The notes: a model not told the origin generated them from the sequence alone. A stretch of DNA of 64,000 bases from Mucispirillum schaedleri ASF457 (GCF_000487995.2 NZ_CP097562.1:1547001-1611000); one strand, 5' to 3'; shown: positions 1 to 8,095, counted from the first letter of the stretch. Made by a program: numbers and translations.

Positions 1-296
1 AAAAGCAGATTTTTTATACCCATAACCACAAGGATAATTCCACCTGCAATTCTTAATTCATTAAGAGATATCCTGAACATATACTCCATTACAACAGGTC
101 CTGCAAAAAGAAATATCATCACTATAACAAAAGCTGTAATAATGATATTTCTAAAAAGGTGCTGCCTTGTTTTTACAGGCATACCGTCAGTCATAGAAAT
201 AAACTGCGGCAGGTTTCCAAAAGGATTCATAACTGCAATAATTGCAATAGCTGCTAAAAATACAGCATATATAGCTGATTCAATATTAGTAAACAT
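1..296 (-). CDS. MarC-family integral membrane protein (C-terminus cut by window edge)
   Basis: The minus strand opens with ATG at 296-294 and stays open to the window edge (98 codons). The translation begins MFTNIESAIYAVFLAAIAII and contains NPFGNLPQF, the conserved first-helix motif of the MarC/NAAT family, then further hydrophobic helices around residues 46-65 and 80-98. Family members are six-helix inner-membrane proteins of uncertain substrate; the historic link to multiple antibiotic resistance is not well supported. About half of the expected ~200-residue protein is present. It is divergent from the beta-barrel gene at 740, so the interval between them must hold both promoters. Confidence 0.8.
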   Translation of the reverse strand, partial: MFTNIESAIYAVFLAAIAIIAVMNPFGNLPQFISMTDGMPVKTRQHLFRNIIITAFVIVMIFLFAGPVVMEYMFRISLNELRIAGGIILVVMGIKNLL

Positions 297-739
297 AGTC
301 TTTGCTGCCTTATAAAAAATATTTTATGCAATATATACTTTTTATAATTAATAGCAAGTAAAAATATATAATCAGCACCCTATTTTAATTTAAAACTAAA
401 GAACTAATAAATCGGACCAAAAAGATATTTTTTAGTTGCAAATATGTAGAAATAATGTATACTATTCAAATGAAGACATATTGAAGGGCAGCATTTTTAT
501 TACTTTTGTATGATATATGTATATTATACAGTGGTATTTTTATCCTTTGCCAATCTTTATATTTAATTACCTTATGTATGAAATCAGCAGATAAAATTTG
601 TTTAAAAAGCTGATAATAATAAATAACTCCTGTCTTAATAAGTATTATATTTATGAATATGAAATATGATGTATCTTTATTGATTTATATTTTATTTAAT
701 ATTGATTAATAAGGCTAAAATATATAAAGGAGGTTTTAT
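297..739. other. Intergenic region between marC-like gene and barrel/cytochrome operon
   Basis: This 443-bp, very AT-rich stretch has no credible coding frame. It should contain divergent promoters, but I could not single out a convincing -35/-10 pair or an FNR-type palindrome. It ends in a strong ribosome-binding site, AAGGAGG at about 727-733, just ahead of the ATG at 740. Confidence 0.5.
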
Positions 740-2260
740 ATGAGGTTTATGTCCACGGTATGCATTACAGCCTTGGTATCTGCCATTATGCTTCTTTCTG
801 TCACAGAAAGTTATGCATATAAGGGAGATGAGTTTATCACACCAGACAGCTGGAACAGGCATATCACATCAAATGGTATAAAGTCAACAATGAACGGCAT
901 ATCCTTTGGGGATACGGGTCTTCTGAAAATAGGCTTAACAACCCGTGCAAAATTAAGGTTCAGTGATGAGACAGACTTTCCAATTTATCAGTATGCCCGT
1001 CTTAGATTAAGCGGTGTTCAGGCAGGAGAAGGCGAGTTTGTGCTTAATCTTAATATGCGTGGAGCCTATGATGATACCCCAGCAATAGGCGACAGAACAT
1101 ACCACAGGTTTTACAGCGGCCTGTATGCGTCCCGCTCTTATAATGAATATACGAGAAGTGTTAAATCATTAGATGGCGATTTCAGGATATATCAAGGTAA
1201 CATAGAGCTTAAAAATGTTATTCCAATTACCGATATTTCTTTGGGCAGAATATATTTACAGCAGATAGACGGTTATAAAATAGATGGAGCTAATATTAAA
1301 TTAACCCCATCAGAATATTTTAATATAGGTGTATACTACGGTTTACCTGTGAGCTATTACAGTGATTTACAGACACAGGTAGTGGGAACAAATATAGAAA
1401 TCCCAGTAGCATCCAGCGGGACAAGTCTGAAATTAGCATACAGCTATTTTATGAAGCTCAACAGTGGGGGGGGGAATCCAGACACCCATGTAGCTAGAGC
1501 ACGGCTGGACCAGTCATTAAATTTTAATCCAATATCAGCATCCTTCTACGCAGAAGGAGACCTAATCGGCGAAGCCTTTGTATATGAAGTAGGTTTTGAT
1601 GCAGACATACATGCAAGCAAAACGGGCATATCAGCATATATCAATGGTCAAGCTACACATAATGAAAACCCAGTAAACACATATGTATCTTTATACGAAG
1701 GGATATTAAGCTCCAGCGAATATGTTATGGGCGGTTTTAAAATATCACAAGGTATAGTAGACAAACTTCTTTTAGGCATAGGCTATGAGGGCAGGTTTAA
1801 TTTCAGCACAGCTTATGGCGACCGAGATTACCACAGAGTATTTGCGAATTTAGACTTAGTGGGCTTAATTCATAGAAACAACTATCTGAGCTTAATAGTA
1901 GACTATTACAATGTTCCAGAGATAAAACATCAAAACGGCAATGAGAGAGTAGTAGGCGGCTTTAGAATGACACAGGTATTCCTTGAAAACTTAGAAGGCT
2001 GGATAGGAGTAAATGTTCAGAACTTCCAGTATAGAAACAGCCCAGTCAAAATGAACGGTATGCGTGGCATGTGGAATGAAATCAACCAGCGTAAAAACAG
2101 CGAAAACACAACCCTTGCCTATATTGGTGGAGTATATAAACCAGCAGAGTGGTGTGCCTTACAGCTGGACTATGTATTTGAATATGCAGACCTTTTTAAG
2201 AATGCAGATTTACAGCCAGACAGCCACACAGTAGAAATGTGGGTTAATTTTATATGGTAG
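740..2260 (+). CDS. Outer-membrane beta-barrel protein, porin-like, upstream of cytochromes
   Basis: A 506-residue protein with a signal peptide (cleavage likely after SYA, residue 26). The rest is long alternating hydrophobic/polar strands rich in Tyr and Gly, ending in VNFIW; a terminal aromatic residue is typical of outer-membrane barrels. AAGGAGG lies 6-7 nt before ATG 740; an in-frame ATG at 749 is possible. Two secreted cytochrome genes follow with 13- and 23-bp gaps, the order seen in porin-cytochrome conduits such as the Geobacter Omb/Oma/Omc and Shewanella Mtr systems. I see no sequence motif that proves MtrB kinship, and the barrel is shorter than MtrB (about 700 residues). A run of nine G at codons 243-245 is a likely slippage site. 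Confidence 0.7.
   Translation: MRFMSTVCITALVSAIMLLSVTESYAYKGDEFITPDSWNRHITSNGIKSTMNGISFGDTGLLKIGLTTRAKLRFSDETDFPIYQYARLRLSGVQAGEGEFVLNLNMRGAYDDTPAIGDRTYHRFYSGLYASRSYNEYTRSVKSLDGDFRIYQGNIELKNVIPITDISLGRIYLQQIDGYKIDGANIKLTPSEYFNIGVYYGLPVSYYSDLQTQVVGTNIEIPVASSGTSLKLAYSYFMKLNSGGGNPDTHVARARLDQSLNFNPISASFYAEGDLIGEAFVYEVGFDADIHASKTGISAYINGQATHNENPVNTYVSLYEGILSSSEYVMGGFKISQGIVDKLLLGIGYEGRFNFSTAYGDRDYHRVFANLDLVGLIHRNNYLSLIVDYYNVPEIKHQNGNERVVGGFRMTQVFLENLEGWIGVNVQNFQYRNSPVKMNGMRGMWNEINQRKNSENTTLAYIGGVYKPAEWCALQLDYVFEYADLFKNADLQPDSHTVEMWVNFIW
1466..1474 (+). repeat. Homopolymer of nine G inside barrel gene
   Basis: Nine consecutive G encode Gly-Gly-Gly at residues 243-245 of the barrel protein. In the present length the frame is open to a normal C-terminus. 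Loss or gain of one G would shift frame halfway through the barrel. It is one of only three G/C runs of nine or more noticed in the window. Confidence 0.85.
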
Positions 2261-2273
2261 GGGGAGTGATAAA

Positions 2274-2789
2274 ATGAAACAATTATTTATAACGGCAGCA
2301 GCATTTATGCTTGCAGTAACATTTGTCTATGCAGTAGACAGCACGAAACCAACATATCATACTTCAGACTGGGAGATAAAACATGGTCAGGCAGCAAAAG
2401 CTAACGATACAGAATGCTTTACCTGTCACGAAGAGCGAGTAGAATGTATATCCTGTCATGAAGATACTCCGCCCCGCAACCATACCAGTTCATTTGTCAA
2501 CAGAACTCACGGCATACAGGCAAGGTGGAATAAGACCTACTGCCAGACATGTCACAGGCAGGATTACTGTGATTCATGTCATGAGAATTCCTTTCCATTA
2601 AGTCACACAAGGTCAGGCTTTGGAGATATATCAGCAGCAGGCTTTCACTGCCAGACAAGCTGTCAGCTTCCAACATCAAACTGGAACAGCACTCCAGCCC
2701 AAAACTGTATTGTGTGCCATAAAACTAGACCTGTAACAACTAAATCAGGCATACCACATCCACAAAGTGATGCTGATATGTATAAATAA
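2274..2789 (+). CDS. Secreted pentahaem c-type cytochrome
   Basis: A 171-residue protein with a cleavable signal peptide (residues 1-20, ending VYA). It has five CXXCH haem-attachment motifs: CFTCH 48-52, CISCH 58-62, CQTCH 90-94, CDSCH 99-103 and CIVCH 145-149. A sixth site, CQTSCQ at 126-131, has CX3C spacing and Gln where the haem-ligand His would be. Its place in the sequence matches a genuine CX3CH site in the next gene, so it may be a decayed haem site. Haem would be attached in the periplasm by cytochrome c maturation. It lies 13 bp after the barrel gene and is likely its electron-carrying partner. Electron donor and acceptor are unknown. Confidence 0.85.
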   Translation: MKQLFITAAAFMLAVTFVYAVDSTKPTYHTSDWEIKHGQAAKANDTECFTCHEERVECISCHEDTPPRNHTSSFVNRTHGIQARWNKTYCQTCHRQDYCDSCHENSFPLSHTRSGFGDISAAGFHCQTSCQLPTSNWNSTPAQNCIVCHKTRPVTTKSGIPHPQSDADMYK

Positions 2790-2812
2790 AATTATAAAAA
2801 AGGAGAAAAAAT

Positions 2813-3616
2813 ATGAAAAAATTGCATTTAATAATGTTTACTGCTGTGCTGCTTTTAATTACTGCTTGTGCAGAGCAAAACCCTAATGAAGATTTATATG
2901 GTGGGAACCCAAATGACCCTGGCTATTCAGCAGGTCACTATGTATTTGATAACAGCTCTATTTTTAATGGAGGTAGTCCTGCTACTGGCGGTCGTCTAAA
3001 TGCAAGTATTACTAATGTAGACCAAACTGAATATAGTAGCATTAAAGATAATGCCACTGCATTAAAATATGATTTTGAAGATTATGGGAATAGAAATTTT
3101 AATTTGTTATACAGATGGAAATCTTCTATAGTTTATAGTGATGATAAAACAAAAATGTATGGCCCAACAATACAGGCTGGCAGATTACCTAAAGATGGGG
3201 CATATATTCCTAAACCTAATGAACTTGTAAGACAAGATACTATACCTGTGGTAACTATGTCAGGCGTTTCTTTCCCACATGAAACTCACCGTCATGTACT
3301 TGCTGGTATAAATTTTATGGGTAAAGATGGTAAACATTTTGTTCCTATTAGCAATTGTATGGTATGTCATCCTAACTTTGATTTTCATAATTATGAGACT
3401 CCTAGTGCAATATTTATGCAGGATAATTTGACAAAAGGTAATAAAACAATTCAAGGTGCAACTCTTGCAACTAACCCAGCTCACGAGTTTTGCTGGAACT
3501 CATGTCATACTAAAATTGCAGAGCCAACAGTGGCACCAAAAACAACAGATTGTAATTCATGCCATAGGATACAGAGTAGTGGCAATATTCAATATCCAAC
3601 ACCAACAGTGAAGTAA
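2813..3616 (+). CDS. Lipoprotein c-type cytochrome with CX3CH motif
   Basis: A 267-residue lipoprotein: the signal peptide ends in LLITAC, so Cys19 would be lipidated and the protein anchored in a membrane. Haem motifs sit only in the C-terminal third: CMVCH 182-186, CWNSCH 227-232 (the uncommon CX3CH spacing) and CNSCH 247-251. Residues 20-150 show no recognisable domain. His residues at 156-161 (HETHRH) could supply distal ligands. GGAGAAAA precedes the ATG, and the gene closes the barrel-cytochrome operon before a hairpin at 3636-3660. An extracellular or periplasmic lipid-anchored cytochrome working with the barrel is the natural reading, by inference from context. Confidence 0.8.
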   Translation: MKKLHLIMFTAVLLLITACAEQNPNEDLYGGNPNDPGYSAGHYVFDNSSIFNGGSPATGGRLNASITNVDQTEYSSIKDNATALKYDFEDYGNRNFNLLYRWKSSIVYSDDKTKMYGPTIQAGRLPKDGAYIPKPNELVRQDTIPVVTMSGVSFPHETHRHVLAGINFMGKDGKHFVPISNCMVCHPNFDFHNYETPSAIFMQDNLTKGNKTIQGATLATNPAHEFCWNSCHTKIAEPTVAPKTTDCNSCHRIQSSGNIQYPTPTVK

Positions 3617-3635
3617 AAGTTTATTTATATATTAA

Positions 3636-3660
3636 GTGTGGCTTATACCATAAGCCACAC
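3636..3660 (+). terminator. Hairpin after cytochrome operon
   Basis: GTGTGGCTTA pairs with TAAGCCACAC across a 5-nt loop, 19 bp after the last stop codon. The following T-run is poor (AATTTATAAT), so it is a plausible but weak intrinsic terminator. Confidence 0.55.
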
Positions 3661-3672
3661 AATTTATAATAT

Positions 3673-3718
3673 TAGATACTTTACCTTTCAGGCTTAACAT
3701 GACATGGAAGCAGTCTCA
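3673..3718 (+). repeat. Degenerate half-copy of dispersed palindromic repeat
   Basis: TAGATACTTTACCTTTCAGG followed by GACATGGAAGCAGTCTCA matches, with scattered mismatches, the right arm of the repeat seen complete at 55.9-56.4 kb. The left arm is not recognisable here. Confidence 0.55.
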
Positions 3719-3810
3719 ATAAGACCTAACAATACAGCTCTATTATACAATAAACTTATATGTTTGTATAAATCTAAATATATAAGTTACTATACTAATT
3801 CACACATATT

Positions 3811-3906
3811 GTCATTCTGAGCATAGCGAAGAATCTATATGTATAAATTTCAATAATTATAAATACTATTTATAAAACTGTTGCAGTTTTTATATTCTAG
3901 ATACTT
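3811..3906 (+). repeat. Dispersed palindromic repeat, left part (split by IS)
   Basis: The left arm GTCATTCTGAGC...GCGAAGAATCTA starts at 3811. The right arm TAGATACTT reaches 3906, where the insertion sequence begins. The copy resumes at 5359. Joining both pieces and removing one CTT restores a sequence close to the intact copies near 56 kb. Confidence 0.75.
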
Positions 3907-3929
3907 TGAACTTACCCAAAAATTTTGAA

Positions 3930-4730
3930 CTAAGCCACTAAATAAATTTCTTTTTCCTGTAAAGGTGTAAGTCCATTAGCTTTTATTCTGTAATTATTAT
4001 AGAAATCAATATATTTTTCAAGTTCATATTTAAACTGTTCTATATTTTTGAATTTGTTAATATAAACCAATTCACATTTTAAAGTAGCAAAGAAACTTTC
4101 CATAACAGCATTATCATAGCAGTTGCCACGCCTTGACATACTCTGCTCTATATTATTTTCCTTTAATAACTTTCTAAATTGATTAGCCTGATATAATATA
4201 CCCTGGTCTGAATGTATCATTAACCCTGTTGTATCTTTTGTTTTATCTATTGCCTGTTTTAAATTATCTATTACCATTTCTTCATTATTATATTTGCTTA
4301 CACTGTATGCTGTTATTTCTCTGTTATACAAATCCATTATTGCTGATAAATACACCTTTTCATTATTAATTTTTATCTCTGCCACATCTGTTACCCATTT
4401 TAAACATGGTTTCTCACTTGTAAAGGCTCTGTTTAATTTATTGCTGCATATATGACTTACTCTGCCTTGTTTATACCTTTTCTTAACCCTGATTAGTGAT
4501 GAAATTTTTAGTTCTTTCATCAATTTATACACTGTCTTCCTGTCATAAGTATAACCCAGTTTCTCTAATGCCTTTGTTATTCTTGGATAGCCGTAAGTCT
4601 TGTTAGATTTTTCATATATTTCTAATATATATGCCTTGACTTCTGCATATTTATCTAATGCAGCAGGCTTTTTAACATTATAATAGTAAGTGCTTCTTTT
4701 CATATTACTCACAGACAACAGGATATCCAA
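3930..4730 (-). CDS. IS3-family transposase OrfB (DDE integrase domain)
   Basis: A 266-residue catalytic part of the transposase. An HTH-like segment near residues 40-75 (KTYGYPRITKALEKLGYTYD) precedes an rve/DDE domain with WVTD (first Asp), MIHSDQG (second Asp) and NAVMESFF (Glu). The listed start is TTG. The same frame stays open upstream, across the end of orfA, with no intervening stop from the A-run at 4766-4772, so the active protein is probably an OrfAB fusion made by -1 frameshifting. The stop codon lies inside the terminal inverted repeat. Confidence 0.93.
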   Translation of the reverse strand: MDILLSVSNMKRSTYYYNVKKPAALDKYAEVKAYILEIYEKSNKTYGYPRITKALEKLGYTYDRKTVYKLMKELKISSLIRVKKRYKQGRVSHICSNKLNRAFTSEKPCLKWVTDVAEIKINNEKVYLSAIMDLYNREITAYSVSKYNNEEMVIDNLKQAIDKTKDTTGLMIHSDQGILYQANQFRKLLKENNIEQSMSRRGNCYDNAVMESFFATLKCELVYINKFKNIEQFKYELEKYIDFYNNYRIKANGLTPLQEKEIYLVA

Positions 4731-4756
4731 ACTGTAATACAGCCTTAATGCAGTTA

Positions 4757-5320
4757 TTATTTGTGCTTTTTCTGTTGAACTCTCTGTTCCTTTGACTGCA
4801 TTAAGGCTTCCAGCTTTTTTAAATATGCATTCTCCGCTGACTTGTAATAAAGCTCTTTTTCAAGCTCTGATATTCTCTCTTTTAATTGTCTTACTTCTTC
4901 ACTATCATCTGATTTAGTGAGTTTAATATCAGTAGAGTTTGAGTGTTTACTCTTTTTACTGTTCGGGATATTCTTATCTGACATATTATCTCCAATAAAC
5001 TTACTGCAAAACTTATTCCAGTCATATATTACTGATGCTGATGGTATATTAAAATATAGTGCTGTCTGCTCATAACTTAAATTATTTGATGCCTTATAAG
5101 TTAACACATTTAATTTAAAATCTCTACTATATTCATTGCGGGTAAAGCTATGATGTAAACTTGATTCGCCTGAATGCTTATATCTGTTATAGATATTACA
5201 TATTACTCCTTTATGAATTTTACAGCATCTTGATAATTCACTGGCACTCATTATACCGCTTTCTAAGACTGTTACTATAAACTTCTTAAACTCATAGCTG
5301 TATTTTCTTGCCATATACAC
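4757..5320 (-). CDS. IS3-family OrfA, helix-turn-helix protein
   Basis: A 187-residue protein. The length suits the IS150 group, whose OrfA is longer than in other IS3 groups. The N-terminus (MYMARKYSYEFKKFIVTVLE) and a second segment near residues 65-100 (YSRDFKLNVLTYKASNNLSY) look like two tandem HTH units. A heptad-rich coiled coil follows at about 138-170, typical of IS3 OrfA multimerisation. It recognises the inverted repeats and supplies the N-terminus of the OrfAB fusion. Confidence 0.9.
   Translation of the reverse strand: MYMARKYSYEFKKFIVTVLESGIMSASELSRCCKIHKGVICNIYNRYKHSGESSLHHSFTRNEYSRDFKLNVLTYKASNNLSYEQTALYFNIPSASVIYDWNKFCSKFIGDNMSDKNIPNSKKSKHSNSTDIKLTKSDDSEEVRQLKERISELEKELYYKSAENAYLKKLEALMQSKEQRVQQKKHK
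4766..4772 (-). other. Probable -1 ribosomal frameshift site of the IS
   Basis: On the coding (minus) strand the run G-AAAAA-G lies four codons before the orfA stop. A -1 slip here joins ...CAG AAA AAG to GCA CAA ATA in the orfB frame. IS3 elements commonly use A6G; this has one A fewer, so efficiency is uncertain. Confidence 0.6.
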
Positions 5321-5358
5321 TCCTTATATGGCTCGTCCAACTTTTTTGGGTAAGTTCA

Positions 5359-5410
5359 CTTTGCTTAAAAATCAAGCTCAGTATGACACGGCAGCAGGCT
5401 CATTATGATA
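5359..5410 (+). repeat. Dispersed palindromic repeat, right part (split by IS)
   Basis: The sequence after the IS, CTTTGCTTAAAAATCAAGCT then CAGTATGACACGGCAGCAGG, continues the right arm of the repeat whose left part ends at 3906. Confidence 0.75.
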
Positions 5411-5424
5411 TTTAAGTAAAAGTA

Positions 5425-5455
5425 TTGACATTTATTCTATAATAAAAGATATTAT
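5425..5455 (+). promoter_or_regulatory. Candidate promoter of ridA
   Basis: TTGACA at 5425-5430 and TATTAT at 5450-5455 are separated by 19 bp, slightly long for a sigma-70 promoter. It lies 30-60 bp before the ridA start and outside the inserted element. Confidence 0.4.
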
Positions 5456-5485
5456 TATAAATAAAAAAATTAGGAGTTTTAAAAT

Positions 5486-5860
5486 ATGAAAAAGGCAGTA
5501 TCTACTAATAAAGCACCGCAGGCAATAGGTCCGTATTCACAAGGTGTCTCTTTTGGAGATTTAATTTTTACATCAGGTCAAATTCCTGTAAACCCTGCAT
5601 CATCTGAAATTCCATCTGGTATTAAAGAGCAGACAAAACAGGTATTATCAAATATTTCTGCAGTGCTTGAAGCCGCAGGCAGCTCTATGGATAAAGTATT
5701 AAAAACAACTGTATATATTAAAGATATGAATGATTTTGCAGCTATGAATGAAGTATATTCATCATTTTTTAAAGAGCCGTTTCCTGCCCGCACAACAGTA
5801 GAAGTATCAAGACTTCCAAAAGATGTATTTGTTGAAATAGAAGCTGTAGCTTATAAATAA
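5486..5860 (+). CDS. ridA: RidA family 2-iminobutanoate/2-iminopropanoate deaminase
   Basis: A 124-residue protein of usual RidA length. It has the family signatures AIGPYSQGV (residues 13-21), IFTSGQIPV (28-36), VYIKDMNDF, and [11 protein letters not shown] with the substrate-binding Arg, then VEIEAVA at the end. RidA hydrolyses reactive enamine/imine intermediates such as 2-aminoacrylate released by PLP enzymes, protecting among others IlvE, in the cytosol as a trimer. It stands alone between an IS and convergent katA. TTAGGAG is placed 11-12 nt before the ATG. Confidence 0.95.
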   Translation: MKKAVSTNKAPQAIGPYSQGVSFGDLIFTSGQIPVNPASSEIPSGIKEQTKQVLSNISAVLEAAGSSMDKVLKTTVYIKDMNDFAAMNEVYSSFFKEPFPARTTVEVSRLPKDVFVEIEAVAYK

Positions 5861-5890
5861 AAAGTTCCGCCTGCTTTTTTGCAGGCGGAA
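5861..5890 (-). terminator. Intrinsic terminator for katA (hairpin plus T-run on minus strand)
   Basis: TTCCGCCTGC pairs with GCAGGCGGAA around six T (5865-5890). Read on the minus strand the stem is followed by CTTTTTATT, a T-tract, so it best serves katA. It may also stop ridA transcripts. Confidence 0.75.
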
Positions 5891-5902
5891 TAGGAGAGTG
5901 GG

Positions 5903-5927
5903 ACAGCCAGCTGGATAAACTGGCTGT
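5903..5927. terminator. Second hairpin in the ridA-katA convergent gap
   Basis: ACAGCCAG pairs with CTGGCTGT around a 9-nt loop. There is no clear T-run on either side. It may act with the neighbouring hairpin as a bidirectional block. Confidence 0.45.
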
Positions 5928-5959
5928 TTAAAACAAGATATAAAATGGAAGTCGTTAAG

Positions 5960-7462
5960 CTATTTAGTAGCCTCAACTCTTTCCTGTTGAGTTAAAGAAG
6001 CAAGTTTTTTTACTTTTTCAACATCAAGTTTTAAAGCATTTGCAACCTTTGTGCCGTAATCTGCACTGGCTTTATAAAACAATGCTGTCTGCCTGTATTG
6101 TATATTTTCTTTTGCATCCCCTAAATGACCTGCGATATTTGATACAGTATTTGCTTTTTCGCTGTCATTCATTACCCTGTCAAAAAGCACGCCTGCTTGA
6201 ATAAAGTCTACATCTTCTAATGGTCTGTCGTGCATACCAAGAGATGCAGATATGTCTATAAATGGCGGGTTGAATTTTGTATCAGTTATTGTATTAGTAA
6301 GTGAACTTGGGAAATAATGATATTCTGCACCGCTGTTTCCATCTACACTCATAGCACCATCTCTTTGACCATTGCTGAAAGGACAGCGTGGTTTATTCAC
6401 TGGTATTTGATGTGAGTTTGCGCCTAAACGATACCTGTGAGCATCGCCGTAAGCAAAAAGCCTGCCTTGAAGTAATTTATCTGGAGATGCTGCAATACCC
6501 GGCACTAAGTTTGCAGGTGTAAATGCAGCCTGCTCAACATCTGCAAAAAAGTTATCTGGATTTTGGTTTAATGTAAGCCTGCCTAAAGGTATAAGCGGAT
6601 AATCGCTGTGATACCATACTTTTGTAACATCAAATGGGTCAAATTTATATGTTTTTGCTTCTTCTGGTGTCATTATTTGAACAAAAACATCCCATGACGG
6701 ATATTCTTTGTTTTTGATAGCATTAAACAAATCTTCTGTGGAATGGTCGGGATTAACACCTGCCATTTTCTGTGCTTCTTCATTTGTCATTGTTTTGATA
6801 CCCTGATTTGTTTTAAAATGATATTTTACCCATACGAATTCATTTTTTTCATTATACCACATAAAAGTATGGCTTGAATGGCCGTCCATGTGCCTGTGGC
6901 TGTAAGGTGTGCCTCTATCAGAAAATAGTATTGTAACCTGATGTATAGACTCTGGTGTCAGAGAGAAAAAATCCCAGAACATATCAGCATCATGCAGATT
7001 TGTCTGCGGATTTCTTTTTTGTGTATGTATTAAATCAGGAAATTTGAGAGCATCTCTTATAAAAAATACTGGTGTATTATTTCCTACTATATCATAGTTG
7101 CCCTCTTCTGTGTAAAATCTTATGGCAAATCCGCGTGGGTCTCTTGCAGTATCTGCTGAGCCTCTTTCACCGCCCACAGTAGAAAATCTTAAAAATACAT
7201 CAGTTTTTTTGCCTACTTCTGAAAACAGTTTTGCTTTTGTATATTTTGATAAATCATTAGTTACTTCAAAATATCCTTTAGCACCAGTACCTTTTGCATG
7301 AACTATGCGTTCAGGAATGCGTTCTCTGTTAAAATGAGCAAGTTTTTCAACCAAATGGAAGTCTTGTAATAATGTGTAGCCTTCTTTTTCACCTGTTGTC
7401 ATGGAAGATAAATCTGTTCCAACAGGTATGCCTTGTGATGTAGTTAAATATTTTTTATCCAT
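5960..7462 (-). CDS. katA: Monofunctional haem catalase, small-subunit (clade 3) type
   Basis: 500 residues, normal for small-subunit catalases. The active-site His55 lies in RIVHAKGTG, the distal Asn128 in [10 protein letters not shown], and the proximal haem ligand Tyr338 in [15 protein letters not shown]. It dismutates hydrogen peroxide in the cytosol. AAGGAGG sits 5-6 nt before ATG 7462. A near-perfect 25-bp dyad at 7494-7518 lies 32-56 bp upstream, where a Fur/PerR-type repressor would be expected to bind. Catalase in an organism that otherwise looks anaerobic or microaerophilic fits life at the oxygenated mucus surface. Confidence 0.97.
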   Translation of the reverse strand: MDKKYLTTSQGIPVGTDLSSMTTGEKEGYTLLQDFHLVEKLAHFNRERIPERIVHAKGTGAKGYFEVTNDLSKYTKAKLFSEVGKKTDVFLRFSTVGGERGSADTARDPRGFAIRFYTEEGNYDIVGNNTPVFFIRDALKFPDLIHTQKRNPQTNLHDADMFWDFFSLTPESIHQVTILFSDRGTPYSHRHMDGHSSHTFMWYNEKNEFVWVKYHFKTNQGIKTMTNEEAQKMAGVNPDHSTEDLFNAIKNKEYPSWDVFVQIMTPEEAKTYKFDPFDVTKVWYHSDYPLIPLGRLTLNQNPDNFFADVEQAAFTPANLVPGIAASPDKLLQGRLFAYGDAHRYRLGANSHQIPVNKPRCPFSNGQRDGAMSVDGNSGAEYHYFPSSLTNTITDTKFNPPFIDISASLGMHDRPLEDVDFIQAGVLFDRVMNDSEKANTVSNIAGHLGDAKENIQYRQTALFYKASADYGTKVANALKLDVEKVKKLASLTQQERVEATK

Positions 7463-7493
7463 ATTGGACCTCCTTATAAATATACTTTATCAT

Positions 7494-7518
7494 AATAGTA
7501 ATGATTATCAATACTATT
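7494..7518 (-). promoter_or_regulatory. Dyad operator upstream of katA, Fur/PerR-like
   Basis: Two 12-bp arms, AATAGTAATGAT and ATCAATACTATT, around a central T match at 11 of 12 paired positions. The inner 7-1-7 core TAATGAT-T-ATCAATA resembles PerR and Fur boxes. No regulator gene is in the window, so the assignment is inference. Confidence 0.6.
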
Positions 7519-8034
7519 TTTGATTAATTCAACAATTTAACCATAATTGTTGAATTTAAAGCATATATAAATAAATTATAAGCTGTAAAATCTGCCTTGA
7601 TTTTATATTTTCATTATAAATTAAAGTAATTATTTGGCATCAAAAACAGCTTTTTACTGCATTACATATAGTTTTGGACTTACTAAAAAACTTACATATC
7701 AGTCATTTTGAGCCTGATTTTAAAAGGCGAAAAATCTCACATTACATATATTACAGCAGCATATAATAGATTTAAATTATCTTACTTTTTAGATATTTCG
7801 CTATATTCCAAACCCTGTATTATCTTATAAATCTTATAAACTATACTCATATTGTTTTGCCTGAGTTTTTTGGTTAAATCCATTTAATATATAATTAAGT
7901 CGCATAAATAATAAATTGGTGACATTTTTTTTAATAATAATTATACATATTCCATTATTTATTAAATATTATGCTTCTTTATTCCTTATGATTAATATAA
8001 ATTGCGAACTTTTTAGAACATTATTAAAAATCAT
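7519..8034. other. Intergenic region between katA and the ABC permease operon
   Basis: About 500 bp with no coding frame I can support. It contains a copy of the dispersed palindromic repeat (7702-7810). Just before that, at 7674-7692, GGACTTACTAAAAAACTTA loosely resembles the outer end of the IS at 3907-5358. Confidence 0.5.
7702..7810 (+). repeat. Dispersed palindromic repeat copy, decayed right arm
   Basis: The left arm GTCATTTTGAGCCTGATTTT then AAGGCGAAAAATCT starts at 7702. The middle resembles the 56-kb copies (ACATATATTACAGCAG). The right arm is degenerate (TTTAGATATTTCGCTATATT). Confidence 0.75.
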
Positions 8035-8063
8035 TTGACAGCAGTTCAAAGTATCTATTTAAT
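8035..8063 (+). promoter_or_regulatory. Candidate promoter of the permease/peptidase operon
   Basis: TTGACA (8035-8040) and TTTAAT (8058-8063) have a 17-bp spacer. A better -10 (TATAAT, 8063-8068) has 22-bp spacing and is less likely. It lies about 30 bp before the first start codon. Confidence 0.45.
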
Positions 8064-8095
8064 ATAATCAAGAATATTTATGTATAAGGAATGAG

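Larger units (their letters stand above)
3907..5358 (-). mobile_element. IS3-family insertion sequence, IS150-type, apparently intact
   Basis: The 1452-bp element has imperfect terminal inverted repeats of about 26 bp: TGAACTTACCCAAAAA is identical at both outer ends, then divergence. The ends are 5'-TG...CA-3' as usual for IS3. It is flanked by CTT on both sides (3904-3906 and 5359-5361), a 3-bp target duplication. It carries orfA and orfB in overlapping -1 phase and interrupts a palindromic repeat. A 74-bp remnant of the same or a close element lies at 28274-28347. Confidence 0.93.

Noticed and set aside
660-710. FNR-type site before the barrel-cytochrome operon
   Set aside because: TTGAT and ATTGAT occur but not in the inverted TTGAT-N4-ATCAA arrangement.
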